Below the pieces are notes generated by a model. It saw nothing but the letters and a program-made list of their open reading frames with translations. It was not told the DNA's origin and searched no databases. From Saprospiraceae bacterium (GTDB taxonomy: Bacteria > Bacteroidota > Bacteroidia > Chitinophagales > Saprospiraceae): 13,994 bases of DNA. This document shows, one piece after another, positions 1 to 6,555 of the stretch (the stretch's first letter is position 1; each line of letters opens with the position of its first letter). The translations under genes and the position numbers were made by a program. The stretch is from NCBI GenBank assembly GCA_020849825.1, contig JADZFP010000206.1, forward strand, positions 1-13,994, given 5' to 3'.

Positions 1-13
1 AGCGCCGACCTGT

Positions 14-185
14 AGCGCCGACCTCCAGGTCGGCGAGTCTGAGAGCGGCAATGCCCCGCGATTACCAGCCAATGCTCCGATCGTGGGATGTTAGCAGGCA
101 TATCCGAAGAGATATTGCACGTAGCAGTATAGCCTAATCGCGGGATTTTTCTGCTCTCAACAGCGCCGACCTTGAGGTCGGCGCT
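14..185. repeat. Composite inverted-repeat element (MITE/REP-like)
   Basis: The left arm (14-64) and right arm (135-185) are each 51 bp and are reverse complements at roughly 80% identity, with no gaps, around a 70-bp centre. The outer part of each arm is itself a palindrome: CGCCGACCT/AGGTCGGCG at 16-35, and an 11-bp stem at 162-172/175-185. The inner ends are a perfect 10-bp inverted repeat (CCCGCGATTA at 55-64, TAATCGCGGG at 135-144). TGAGAGC and GCTCTCA also match at 41-47 and 153-159. Near the centre, 98-118 can form a further small hairpin (GCATATC against GATATTGC with one bulged base). Partial copies of the outer palindrome lie at 1-11 and about 190-200. No ORF is visible inside. It resembles a non-autonomous interspersed palindromic element; the class is inferred. 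Confidence 0.7.
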
Positions 186-227
186 ACAGGCGGCGCTACA
201 GGGCTGCGGCAAAAAATAAACGCAGCT

Positions 228-258
228 ATTGTTTGCAGGCAGAAAATCCCTACCTTTG
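228..258 (+). promoter_or_regulatory. Promoter of the rpsF operon (Bacteroidota type)
   Basis: TACCTTTG at 251-258 matches the Bacteroidota -7 consensus TAnnTTTG exactly. ATTG at 228-231 lies 19 bp upstream and fits the -33 element (TTG/TTTG). Transcription would begin near 265, giving a leader of about 40 nt that is AT-rich and has no Shine-Dalgarno sequence before the rpsF ATG at 307. A second TTTG at 232-235 gives a 15-bp spacing, which fits less well. Confidence 0.7.
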
Positions 259-306
259 CGGCCTCTTTTTTTAAAAAGTTCTTTAAAATTTTACAAAGTA
301 TTGTAA

Positions 307-735
307 ATGAGACATTATGAAGTCACCTTCATCGTAGATCCAGTGCTGTCGGGCGATGAAGTAAAATCGACAGCGGATCACGTCCAGAAAGAGTTGAAAA
401 ACTTCGGCGCCACCATCGTGGCTGTGGACGAGATGGGCCTCCGTCAATTGGCCTACTCCATCAACAAACGCTCTTCCGGCGTTTATTACAACATCGAGTT
501 CGGTTGCGACGGCGCCAACTGGCTGGCCAAATTCGAACTCAATATGAAGCGCGACGAACGTATTCTCCGCTTCCTCACCGTCAAACTCGACAAGTACGGC
601 GTCAAGTACAACGACGACAAGCGCAACGGCCGCATCGGTTCCAAAAAGAAGGTTACCGAAGCGCCTGCCGCAGCGCCCACCGCCGAAGAAACGGTTGTAC
701 CCGCTCCCGAAGTCATCGACCTCGACGCAAACTAA
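307..735 (+). CDS. rpsF: 30S ribosomal protein S6
   Basis: This is ribosomal protein S6, a small-subunit platform protein that pairs with S18 on 16S rRNA. The 142-aa product opens with the family start MRHYEVTFIVDP and carries the central signature around residues 38-62 (VDEMGLRQLAYSINKRSSG, then YYNIEF), followed by MKRDERILRFLTVK near residues 80-93. The S6 fold ends around residue 100. The rest is a Lys-rich stretch and an Ala/Pro/Glu-rich acidic tail ending VIDLDAN, which looks disordered and makes the protein longer than a minimal S6. It is the first gene of the rpsF-rpsR-rplI operon, with 73 nt before rpsR. The ATG at 307 is the natural start because the family N-terminus begins there. 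Confidence 0.97.
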   Translation: MRHYEVTFIVDPVLSGDEVKSTADHVQKELKNFGATIVAVDEMGLRQLAYSINKRSSGVYYNIEFGCDGANWLAKFELNMKRDERILRFLTVKLDKYGVKYNDDKRNGRIGSKKKVTEAPAAAPTAEETVVPAPEVIDLDAN

Positions 736-808
736 GGCCGCCGGCACAGCCCTGGCTTTGCCGCAGACCCGCACCCTCATTCTTTAACATTCAATTCTTC
801 AACATATC

Positions 809-1078
809 ATGGCAGCTTCAAGAGAAGACGTCAAATTTCTCAGCAATCCGAAGATCGGCCTGCGTCGCAAAAAATACTGCCGTTTCCGCAAATTCGGCAT
901 CAAATACATCGACTATAAAGACGCTGATTTCCTCCTCCAGTTCATCAACGAGCAAGGTAAACTGCTGCCCCGCCGTATCACCGGCAACAGCCTGAAATAC
1001 CAGCGCCGCGTGTCGACAGCCGTTAAGCGCGCCCGTCACCTGGCTATCCTGCCCTTCGTGGCCGACTTGATGAAATAA
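809..1078 (+). CDS. rpsR: 30S ribosomal protein S18
   Basis: The 89-aa product is ribosomal protein S18, which binds next to S6 in the 30S platform. The family core is clear: RRKKYCRF at about residues 19-26, IDYKDADFL at about 34-42, then the RNA-binding segment GKLLPRRITGNSLKYQRR and the C-terminal KRARHLAILPF. There is a single Cys (C24) in the N-terminal basic region. The N-terminal extension is short (about 15 residues before the basic patch). It lies 73 nt after rpsF and 29 nt before rplI, in the standard rpsF-rpsR-rplI order. The spacer 736-808 contains no hairpin or promoter that I could recognise. Confidence 0.97.
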   Translation: MAASREDVKFLSNPKIGLRRKKYCRFRKFGIKYIDYKDADFLLQFINEQGKLLPRRITGNSLKYQRRVSTAVKRARHLAILPFVADLMK

Positions 1079-1107
1079 TTCTTTCACCACTTTCAACTTT
1101 TACCGAG

Positions 1108-1560
1108 ATGGAAATCATTCTCCTCGATCATATTGAAAAGGTAGGCGCCAAACACGACGTCGTCAAAGTTAAAGACGGATACGGCCGCAACTACCTCATC
1201 CCGCAGGGGCTGGCGCTCGTTGCCAACAAAGCCAACATGGCCAAACTGGAAGGTATGAAAAAACAGGCCGCCAAAAAAGAGGCTGCCATGCTCAGCACTT
1301 ACCAGGCTTACGCCGCCAAACTGGCCGGTGCTTCGCTCAAAATCGCCGCCAAAGCCGGCGAAAGTGGCCGTCTGTTCGGCTCGGTCAGCGCCCAAAACCT
1401 GATCGCTGCAATCAAAGAACAACTCGATATCGATGTGGAAAAACGCATCGTCGAAATGCCCGAAGAAGTGAAGGAACTGGGCTCCTACACCGCCCACATC
1501 AAGTTCCATTCCGAGGTAATCGCCCCGGTCAACTTCGAAGTAGTCGCCGAAGAAGCCTGA
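1108..1560 (+). CDS. rplI: 50S ribosomal protein L9
   Basis: The 150-aa product is ribosomal protein L9, which binds domain V of 23S rRNA at the base of the L1 stalk. The N-terminal domain shows the family pattern MEIILLDHIEKVGAKHDVV followed by KDGYGRNYLIPQGLA (residues about 23-37), the L9 signature with conserved Gly, Tyr and Asn. A Lys/Ala-rich connecting helix follows (about 45-75). The C-terminal domain includes GRLFGSVSAQNL (about 88-99) and a terminal strand containing APVNFEVV. The length is normal for the family. It is the last gene of the ribosomal operon, and a strong intrinsic terminator starts 28 nt after its stop codon. Confidence 0.97.
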   Translation: MEIILLDHIEKVGAKHDVVKVKDGYGRNYLIPQGLALVANKANMAKLEGMKKQAAKKEAAMLSTYQAYAAKLAGASLKIAAKAGESGRLFGSVSAQNLIAAIKEQLDIDVEKRIVEMPEEVKELGSYTAHIKFHSEVIAPVNFEVVAEEA

Positions 1561-1587
1561 TACCAGGCCGGCAAATAAACGCAAACG

Positions 1588-1630
1588 AAAAGCAAAACCC
1601 GCCCACCGGCAGGTTTTGCTTTTTTATTTT
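1588..1630 (+). terminator. Intrinsic terminator of the rpsF operon
   Basis: A 12-bp perfect stem (AAAAGCAAAACC at 1588-1599 with GGTTTTGCTTTT at 1612-1623) continues, after one C/A mismatch, into three more pairs (1601-1603 with 1608-1610) capped by a 4-nt CACC loop. The 3' arm runs into a T-rich tract (1620-1631). Because the A-run and T-run are part of the stem, it could also work in reverse. The T-tract is shared with the -7 element of the next gene. Confidence 0.9.
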
Positions 1631-1632
1631 TG
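1625..1632 (+). promoter_or_regulatory. -7 element of the histidine kinase gene, overlapping the terminator
   Basis: TATTTTTG at 1625-1632 matches TAnnTTTG and sits inside the T-tract of the rplI terminator. The ATG at 1637 is only 4 nt downstream, so a transcript starting at the usual distance would be leaderless or nearly so. No convincing -33 element is seen around 1600-1606, where the terminator stem lies. This is therefore a possible rather than proven promoter. Confidence 0.4.
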
Positions 1633-1636
1633 TGGC

Positions 1637-2926
1637 ATGACAAATACCATCATTCGCCGGGTAATCCTGCTGGGAGCGTTTTCTATCCTCAGCCTGATCA
1701 CCGTGCAGACCTATTGGGTAATGCGCACCTGGGACTTGCAGGACCGGGAGTTTCACCGCAAGGTCAACCAGGCGCTGCTGGATGCCGCCAACGACCTGGC
1801 CGTCAAAGGTCAGTTCGAACTCAAATCCACCAACCTGATCGATCAGGTCAATTCCAACTACTACGTCGTCAATATCGAAAACCCTTTCCGCGACGACGAC
1901 CTGCAGTTCTACCTCCAGCAGGCTTTTGAAAAACAAGGCATGCGCGAAGATTTTCAATACGGGATTTTCGACTGCTCCAGCAACCAGATGGTAAGCGGAC
2001 AAGTGGTCAAATACAGCACCCCTTCGGCCGTAGGCCGTATTGAACCCGCCGCCGAGCCCCTTTCAGCACACCACAACAGCGAAGAATTTATCTATTACTT
2101 CGGCGTGCGTTTCCCCGGCAAAAACGCCCACCTGCTCAGCAATATGTGGATCGTGGTGGTCTTCACCGCCCTGATGCTGATTACCATCGCGTTCTTTATC
2201 TACGCCATGTTCGTCATCCTGCGGCAAAAACAACTCTCCGAACTCCAGCGGGATTTTATCAACAATATGACCCACGAGTTCAAAACCCCAATCTCGACTA
2301 TCAATATCTCTACCGACGTATTCCTGAAAAATGAAAAAATTCGGGACGACGCGCGCCTCAGCCGCTACGCCGGCATCCTCAAAGAACAGGTCATGCGCCT
2401 CAACAACCAGGTAGAAAAAGTGCTGCAACTGGCCAAAGTCGAGCGCGACAACATCGAACTGCACTACGAAGAACTCGAACTGACCGAATTCGTACGCGAT
2501 ATGTTGCCCTCTCTCGAACTGAAAGTTCACGAACGCGAAGGGGGCCAATTGCAACTTGATTTGCCCGAAACGCCCGTGCGCATCAGCGCCGACAAACTGC
2601 ACCTGACCAACATTCTCCACAACCTGGTCGACAACGCCGTGAAATACACCCGCGGCACACCCGATATCCGCATTGGCATCCGGAAAACGGGCAATGAAGC
2701 CGTCCTCAGCGTGCAGGACAGCGGCATCGGCATTCCCAAAGAACACCAGCGCCGGGTGTTCGACAAGTTTCACCGCGTACCCACGGGCAATGTGCACAAC
2801 GTCAAAGGTTTCGGACTGGGCCTTTTTTACGTCAAAAAAATGAGCAAGGAGCACGGCTGGAAAGTTCAGCTCGACAGCGAACCGGGGAAAGGCACCCGCA
2901 TCGAAATACAAATGCCCGCCGTCTGA
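1637..2926 (+). CDS. Two-transmembrane sensor histidine kinase (no adjacent regulator)
   Basis: The 429-aa product is an inner-membrane sensor kinase that should autophosphorylate on His and pass the phosphate to a response regulator. A short N-terminal basic stretch leads to TM1 (about 8-28). A periplasmic sensor region (about 30-165) has no domain I recognise. TM2 lies at about 168-195. The HisKA dimerisation domain carries MTHEFKTPI with the phospho-acceptor H213. The ATPase domain has an N-box (NILHNLVDNAVKYT, 325-338), G1 (DSGIGIP, 361-367), F-box (FDKFHR, 375-380) and G2 (GFGLGL, 391-396), so the kinase appears complete. The ATG at 1637 is preferred over an in-frame TTG at 1616, which lies inside the terminator stem. 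There is no response regulator in the window; aroB follows after 7 nt, so its regulator is probably encoded elsewhere. Confidence 0.93.
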   Translation: MTNTIIRRVILLGAFSILSLITVQTYWVMRTWDLQDREFHRKVNQALLDAANDLAVKGQFELKSTNLIDQVNSNYYVVNIENPFRDDDLQFYLQQAFEKQGMREDFQYGIFDCSSNQMVSGQVVKYSTPSAVGRIEPAAEPLSAHHNSEEFIYYFGVRFPGKNAHLLSNMWIVVVFTALMLITIAFFIYAMFVILRQKQLSELQRDFINNMTHEFKTPISTINISTDVFLKNEKIRDDARLSRYAGILKEQVMRLNNQVEKVLQLAKVERDNIELHYEELELTEFVRDMLPSLELKVHEREGGQLQLDLPETPVRISADKLHLTNILHNLVDNAVKYTRGTPDIRIGIRKTGNEAVLSVQDSGIGIPKEHQRRVFDKFHRVPTGNVHNVKGFGLGLFYVKKMSKEHGWKVQLDSEPGKGTRIEIQMPAV

Positions 2927-2933
2927 ACCCGCC

Positions 2934-3956
2934 ATGCAAACCGTTTTTTCGCTCCCCGATTACTCCGTTTTCTGCGGAAGCCTGCGCGAATACTTCCCCG
3001 GCTGGCTCCGCGAACGCCGTTATTCCAAGATCCTGATCCTTGCCGATTCGAATACCCGCCGCCTCTGCCTTCCGGCTTTGCTGTCGCAAACCGGTCTGCC
3101 GGCCGATACGCCGGTCGTCGAAATCCCCGCGGGCGAAGATTTTAAAACACTGGCGACCTGCGAAGGGGTCTGGCAACAACTGCTCGAACACCGGCTCGAC
3201 CGCCAGGCCCTTATCATCAACCTGGGCGGCGGGGTTGTGGGCGATCTGGGCGGATTTTGCGCCGCTACGTTCAAACGTGGCGTGGATTTTATTCAGGTTC
3301 CGACCACCCTGCTTTCCATGACCGATGCGGCGATCGGCGGCAAACTGGGTATTGATTTTCAGGGCATTAAAAATGCCGTCGGGGTGTTTCACTATCCAGC
3401 TGCCGTATTCGTCGACCCGGCTTTCCTGAGCACGCTGCCCGAGCGCGAACTGCGCAGCGGCTTTGCCGAAGTCATCAAACACGCCCTGATCGGCGACCCG
3501 GAACTTTGGCAAAAAATCGGCCGCCTGAACGCGCTTTCACCCGCCGCCTGCGCCGAACTGCTGCCCGCCTCCATCGCCGTCAAAGTGCGCATCGTAACCG
3601 AAGACCCGCTCGAAAAAGGCCTGCGCGCCCTGCTCAATTTCGGCCACACCATCGGCCATGCCCTGGAAAGCTACTGGCTCGACAGCCCCGACCCGCTTAC
3701 GCATGGCGAAGCTGTGGCAATGGGGATGATCCTCGAAACCCGACACGCCTGGGGCGATCAGCCTGTTACCCGCGAAATTGAAACGATAATCCACCGGTTT
3801 TTCCCTGTTCGTTCAGTTCCCGATGAGGCATTGCCGGGTTTGTGGAAACTGATGCAGCAGGACAAGAAAAATGCGGCCGGGGTTGTCCGGATGGCGCTTC
3901 CTGTACCTGGTCAGCCATTCCAATTGAATATCTGTGAAGTGGAACAGTGGCCATAA
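2934..3956 (+). CDS. aroB: 3-dehydroquinate synthase
   Basis: This is the second enzyme of the shikimate pathway. It converts DAHP to 3-dehydroquinate in the cytoplasm using NAD and a divalent metal. The 340-aa product has the family motifs in order: PAGEDFKT (65-72), the NAD-binding GGGVVGDLGGF (98-108), VPTTLLSMTDAAIGGK (122-137) and FAEVIKH (177-183). LNFGHTIGHALE (234-245) and HGEAVAMGM (257-265) follow. By family comparison E179, H238 and H257 are the metal ligands. Length and order are normal, so it is expected to be active. It starts 7 nt after the kinase stop and is probably cotranscribed with it. It converges with the DUF5777 gene, leaving only 12 nt between the stop codons and no obvious terminator. 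Confidence 0.96.
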   Translation: MQTVFSLPDYSVFCGSLREYFPGWLRERRYSKILILADSNTRRLCLPALLSQTGLPADTPVVEIPAGEDFKTLATCEGVWQQLLEHRLDRQALIINLGGGVVGDLGGFCAATFKRGVDFIQVPTTLLSMTDAAIGGKLGIDFQGIKNAVGVFHYPAAVFVDPAFLSTLPERELRSGFAEVIKHALIGDPELWQKIGRLNALSPAACAELLPASIAVKVRIVTEDPLEKGLRALLNFGHTIGHALESYWLDSPDPLTHGEAVAMGMILETRHAWGDQPVTREIETIIHRFFPVRSVPDEALPGLWKLMQQDKKNAAGVVRMALPVPGQPFQLNICEVEQWP

Positions 3957-3968
3957 CGGCCCGCAAGG

Positions 3969-4868
3969 CTATTTTCGGACGGTAAACACCCTCGACAAAT
4001 TGAACCCGAAGCGTACGCCCGACTGCATTTTGCCGCTGCCGTCTTTGGAGAACCACTTTTCGTCGGTCTGGGTAATCAGGCCTTTATATGCCATGTCGGC
4101 CGCATTGGTAAAGTGAAGCTGGAAGACGTGGCCACCGGTTTCAATGTCAAAACCGATGGCCAGCGGGTGGGTGTATGACTGGCTCAACTGACCCTCCGGA
4201 ACGTAGTAGTATTCGGCATTCAGGGTGACCCGCCGGGTGAGTTTGATCCGCCCGCCGATACCGAGTGCATACACGTCGTTGCGGTCGGCGCGGGAGGGCA
4301 CCAGATTGAGGTGCACCAGCGTGGGCGACAGTTGCAGCGTCAGTCGATCGTTGAATTTTCGGGCAATGAGCAACTGATGGGTAAAGAACAGGCGGGAGGT
4401 AAACAGATTGGTCCGGTTGGGGTCGGTGAATTCGATGGTTTTGACCTGAATATCAGTATAATAGGAAACCGAAACGGGCATCCGTTTTTTCCCGGTCGAT
4501 TGCCGGAGCAGGCGGTATTTCAGGTACCCGTCGAAGAGTTTTTCCCGGCTGTTGCGCCCAATGCCGACGGCCAGGCGGTTGGTAATGCCATAGTCCAATC
4601 CTATGCGTACCGAGGCGCCGTCGAGGCCGAACAGGTCGTACAAGCCGCGCCTGGCCGGTGAAAAACGGTGTGCGATCCTGAAATCGAGCACACCTTTGGG
4701 CGTATTCTCGATCGAATGTCCGTTGACGATACGCGAGGTTTTGAAACTGGCCTGCACCAGATCGGTCGTCGGTTCGCCACCCAGTTGCGCCAGTAAATCG
4801 GCCCCGTCGTCCTGAGCGCTGAGGCAGAACGGGAGGCAGCACAACAAAAACGCTGCTAAGGATTTCAT
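3969..4868 (-). CDS. DUF5777-family outer-membrane beta-barrel protein
   Basis: The 299-aa product begins with a signal peptide (basic MK, hydrophobic core, cleavage likely after LSA near residue 18). The mature protein consists of alternating amphipathic strands rich in Tyr, Arg and Thr, as expected of an outer-membrane barrel. Recognisable features of the DUF5777 type are GVLDFRIAHRF near 59-69, YDLFGLDGASVRIGLDYG near 77-94 and a C-terminal strand ending NLSRVFTVRK. I base the family on this overall pattern from memory, not on a search, and its biochemical role is unknown. It is the last gene of a four-gene operon (18 nt after the OB-fold gene) with two c-type-haem lipoproteins. Similar barrels are often found near cytochromes or YceI proteins in Bacteroidota, which suggests an envelope redox role (inference). 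Confidence 0.8.
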   Translation of the reverse strand: MKSLAAFLLCCLPFCLSAQDDGADLLAQLGGEPTTDLVQASFKTSRIVNGHSIENTPKGVLDFRIAHRFSPARRGLYDLFGLDGASVRIGLDYGITNRLAVGIGRNSREKLFDGYLKYRLLRQSTGKKRMPVSVSYYTDIQVKTIEFTDPNRTNLFTSRLFFTHQLLIARKFNDRLTLQLSPTLVHLNLVPSRADRNDVYALGIGGRIKLTRRVTLNAEYYYVPEGQLSQSYTHPLAIGFDIETGGHVFQLHFTNAADMAYKGLITQTDEKWFSKDGSGKMQSGVRFGFNLSRVFTVRK

Positions 4869-4886
4869 GAGGCCAGACGTCAGTCG

Positions 4887-5300
4887 TTATTTGATTTCAA
4901 CGCAGCGGGAAAGTTGCACATCGAAGCTGAATCCGGAACAAAGTCCTTTGAGCGTGATTTTTTCTCCTGCTTCAAACGTCGTGCGCGGATGTTGGGCAAA
5001 TTTGTCGAGCTCGCACGACACTCCGAAGTCGCTGCCCGTATCGAACTGCACTTTCGTGGTGCCCTCGGCATCGGTTTCCGCCGATTTGACCGTACCGCTT
5101 ACGGCGATCATTTTGTCGAGATATTTGGCCGTGGCGGCCGTTTCGTCGGTATTGAATTCATTGAACAATTGCGTGGCGTCGAGCGCCACATCGGTTTTCG
5201 AAGCAGCAATATCCTGGTGGGGTTTGTTCCACAGATAGTACCCGATTCCGCCGCCGATGAGTGCGAGTGCCAGGAGGCCCAGAATGACTTTTTTCAACAT
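4887..5300 (-). CDS. Membrane-anchored OB-fold protein (tRNA_anti-like family)
   Basis: The 137-aa product has one N-terminal hydrophobic segment (about 5-23, LL/AL/GGG-rich), which should act as an uncleaved anchor or signal sequence. A periplasm-facing domain follows. The core pattern is DKMIAVSGTV (62-71), TKVQFDT (82-88) and SCELDK (95-100), then the ending LKGLCSGFSFDVQLSRCVEIK (117-137), with three Cys at 96, 121 and 133. This fits the small OB-fold domain known as tRNA_anti-like in Bacteroidota. Despite the family name nothing here suggests tRNA binding, and ligand and role are unknown. The spacing is 40 nt after the single-haem gene and 18 nt before the barrel gene. Cys121 and Cys133 could form a disulfide in the periplasm (inference). 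Confidence 0.75.
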   Translation of the reverse strand: MLKKVILGLLALALIGGGIGYYLWNKPHQDIAASKTDVALDATQLFNEFNTDETAATAKYLDKMIAVSGTVKSAETDAEGTTKVQFDTGSDFGVSCELDKFAQHPRTTFEAGEKITLKGLCSGFSFDVQLSRCVEIK

Positions 5301-5340
5301 GACAGATTTTGGTTATAAAGTTGATAATGAATGTTTTTGG

Positions 5341-5715
5341 TCAGTTCTCCGGAGCGCCGGCCTTGATCCAGGCGTCGATTCGCTGCAAGGTGCAATCGTC
5401 CAGTTTCGGGCCGTTTTGCGGCATCCAGCCGGCGCTTCGGTTGAGGGCTGCCCAGAGGCGTCCGTCGAGTGCCGCGGTTTTGACGTTGATGTACTGGTTA
5501 AAATCAAGATTACCGGTTGGTTGTGCGCCGCTGTGGCAGCCGGGGGTGCACTGATTTTGTAATAAAGGCTGGATAAAATTGCCATATCGCACGCTGCTGG
5601 TATCGCAGTCTCCGTACAAATCCTCCTCATTGTCGTAATAACACGACGAAGGCAGTCCCAGCATTCCCAGTACGGCGGACAGGACGATCGTCCGCAAGAA
5701 CAAAGTCTTTGTCAT
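5341..5715 (-). CDS. Single-haem cytochrome-c-like envelope protein, CX3CH motif
   Basis: The 124-aa product has an N-terminal signal segment (about 3-22). A Cys follows at 25, in SSCYYD, so it may be a lipoprotein, although the preceding Pro makes a poor lipobox. The haem-like motif is CTPGCH (C56, C60, H61), with three residues between the cysteines instead of the usual two. A WMP motif (M98) downstream is the probable axial Met. Its C-terminal 40 residues closely resemble those of the upstream gene (GRLWAAL, WMPQNGPKLDDC, IDAWIKAGAP), so the two are paralogues. I start it at the ATG (5715) because the in-frame TTG at 5733 only adds polar residues before the signal. The stop of the preceding gene lies 24 nt upstream. 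Electron transfer is inferred from the motif; covalent haem attachment is not certain. Confidence 0.82.
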   Translation of the reverse strand: MTKTLFLRTIVLSAVLGMLGLPSSCYYDNEEDLYGDCDTSSVRYGNFIQPLLQNQCTPGCHSGAQPTGNLDFNQYINVKTAALDGRLWAALNRSAGWMPQNGPKLDDCTLQRIDAWIKAGAPEN

Positions 5716-5739
5716 CGCCTGTTTTTTGCGCAAAGATGC

Positions 5740-6477
5740 TCAATTCTGCGGTGCACCGGCATCCACCCAGGCCTTGATCTTGTCGAGGCTGCAGGGGTCG
5801 AGTTTGGGGCCGCCGTTGGGCATCCAGTTGGTAGTTCGGGTGACGGCGGCATAGAGTTTTCCGTTCAGTCCCAGGGTTTTTACCTGATCATAGTTGGCCA
5901 GAACGATGCCGCCCTGCGCCGATGCCGCACTGTGGCAGCCCTGGCATTTGGCCTGAACGAGCGGCTGGATAAAGCCGACGTACGAAATGCCGGCGGTTTC
6001 ACAACCCGCATAGCTTTCGTTGCAGCCATTGTCGCGGGCGCCCTGGCTGATCCAGGTTTTGAGCAGGTTGATTTGTTCCACTGAAAGCGGCGGATTAGGC
6101 GGCTGGGGCATAATTTCTTCCGGATCGGTTTCGGTGATGGCCCTGATAAGTTTGTTTTCACTCCAGTCGGTATCGGTGATGTGTTCCACTGTGTTCATAA
6201 TGTCGGGGTACGAAGTCAGTACTACACCGTCGGGCCGGTCGACAGAATTATGACACCCGGATTGCGAACAGTTGGCAACCAAAAGCGGCAAAACTGTGTT
6301 GCGGAAATAAACCGAATCGGGGTCGCATGGCACACCCTGCCCGGGGTTGGAAGGGATCGTATCGTTGGGGTCGATCACTACCGGCGGATCGGGTGTGGTG
6401 TCGACAAACGAGTCGTGTTTGCAGGCTAAAAACACCATCAAGAATAGCAGGCAGCACAGTCCTGAAAAAATTCGCAT
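5740..6477 (-). CDS. Di-haem cytochrome-c-like lipoprotein (CX4CH and CX2CH)
   Basis: The 245-aa product is a probable lipoprotein: a hydrophobic leader ends in FLAC, with the lipidated Cys at residue 19, followed by a Pro/Asp-rich linker. Two cytochrome-like domains follow. Domain 1 has CSQSGCH (C70, C75, H76; four residues between cysteines) and a candidate axial Met in EIMPQPP (M123). Domain 2 has the canonical CQGCH (C178, C181, H182) and WMPNGGPKL (M219). Each domain starts with a similar FI/LPL..C approach and ends with a KTWISQGA or KAWVDAGA helix, so the protein arose by internal duplication. It is the first gene of the operon. A surface or periplasmic electron carrier or sensor is the likely role (inference); the partner is unknown. 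The CX4CH form is common in small Bacteroidota lipoproteins of this kind, to my knowledge. Confidence 0.85.
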   Translation of the reverse strand: MRIFSGLCCLLFLMVFLACKHDSFVDTTPDPPVVIDPNDTIPSNPGQGVPCDPDSVYFRNTVLPLLVANCSQSGCHNSVDRPDGVVLTSYPDIMNTVEHITDTDWSENKLIRAITETDPEEIMPQPPNPPLSVEQINLLKTWISQGARDNGCNESYAGCETAGISYVGFIQPLVQAKCQGCHSAASAQGGIVLANYDQVKTLGLNGKLYAAVTRTTNWMPNGGPKLDPCSLDKIKAWVDAGAPQN

Positions 6478-6507
6478 CGAAGGAAAAACTACTTTTTATA
6501 AATAAAA

Positions 6508-6516
6508 CAAACCTTA
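6508..6516 (-). promoter_or_regulatory. Possible -7 element of the cytochrome/DUF5777 operon
   Basis: On the minus strand TAAGGTTTG resembles TAnnTTTG but has three bases, not two, between TA and TTTG. It lies about 30 nt upstream of the ATG at 6477 in the 78-nt gap between two divergent genes. No good -33 element is visible. Confidence 0.25.
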
Positions 6517-6555
6517 GCTGTGTTTTCAGCGGAGAAGGGGTCAATTGTCATATAA

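Noticed and set aside
736..808. Possible separate promoter or attenuator between rpsF and rpsR
   Set aside because: The 73-nt spacer has no TAnnTTTG element, no strong hairpin and no T-tract; it looks like ordinary operon spacing.
2063..2935. Long open frame (290 codons) on the minus strand opposite the histidine kinase
   Set aside because: It is the antisense shadow of a clear kinase gene with all its motifs. The Phe/Val/Asp/Gly-rich translation has no recognisable domain and is typical of GC-rich codon bias.
5716..5733. TTG start at 5733 for the single-haem protein
   Set aside because: It adds only six residues before a normal signal peptide that begins at an ATG (5715).
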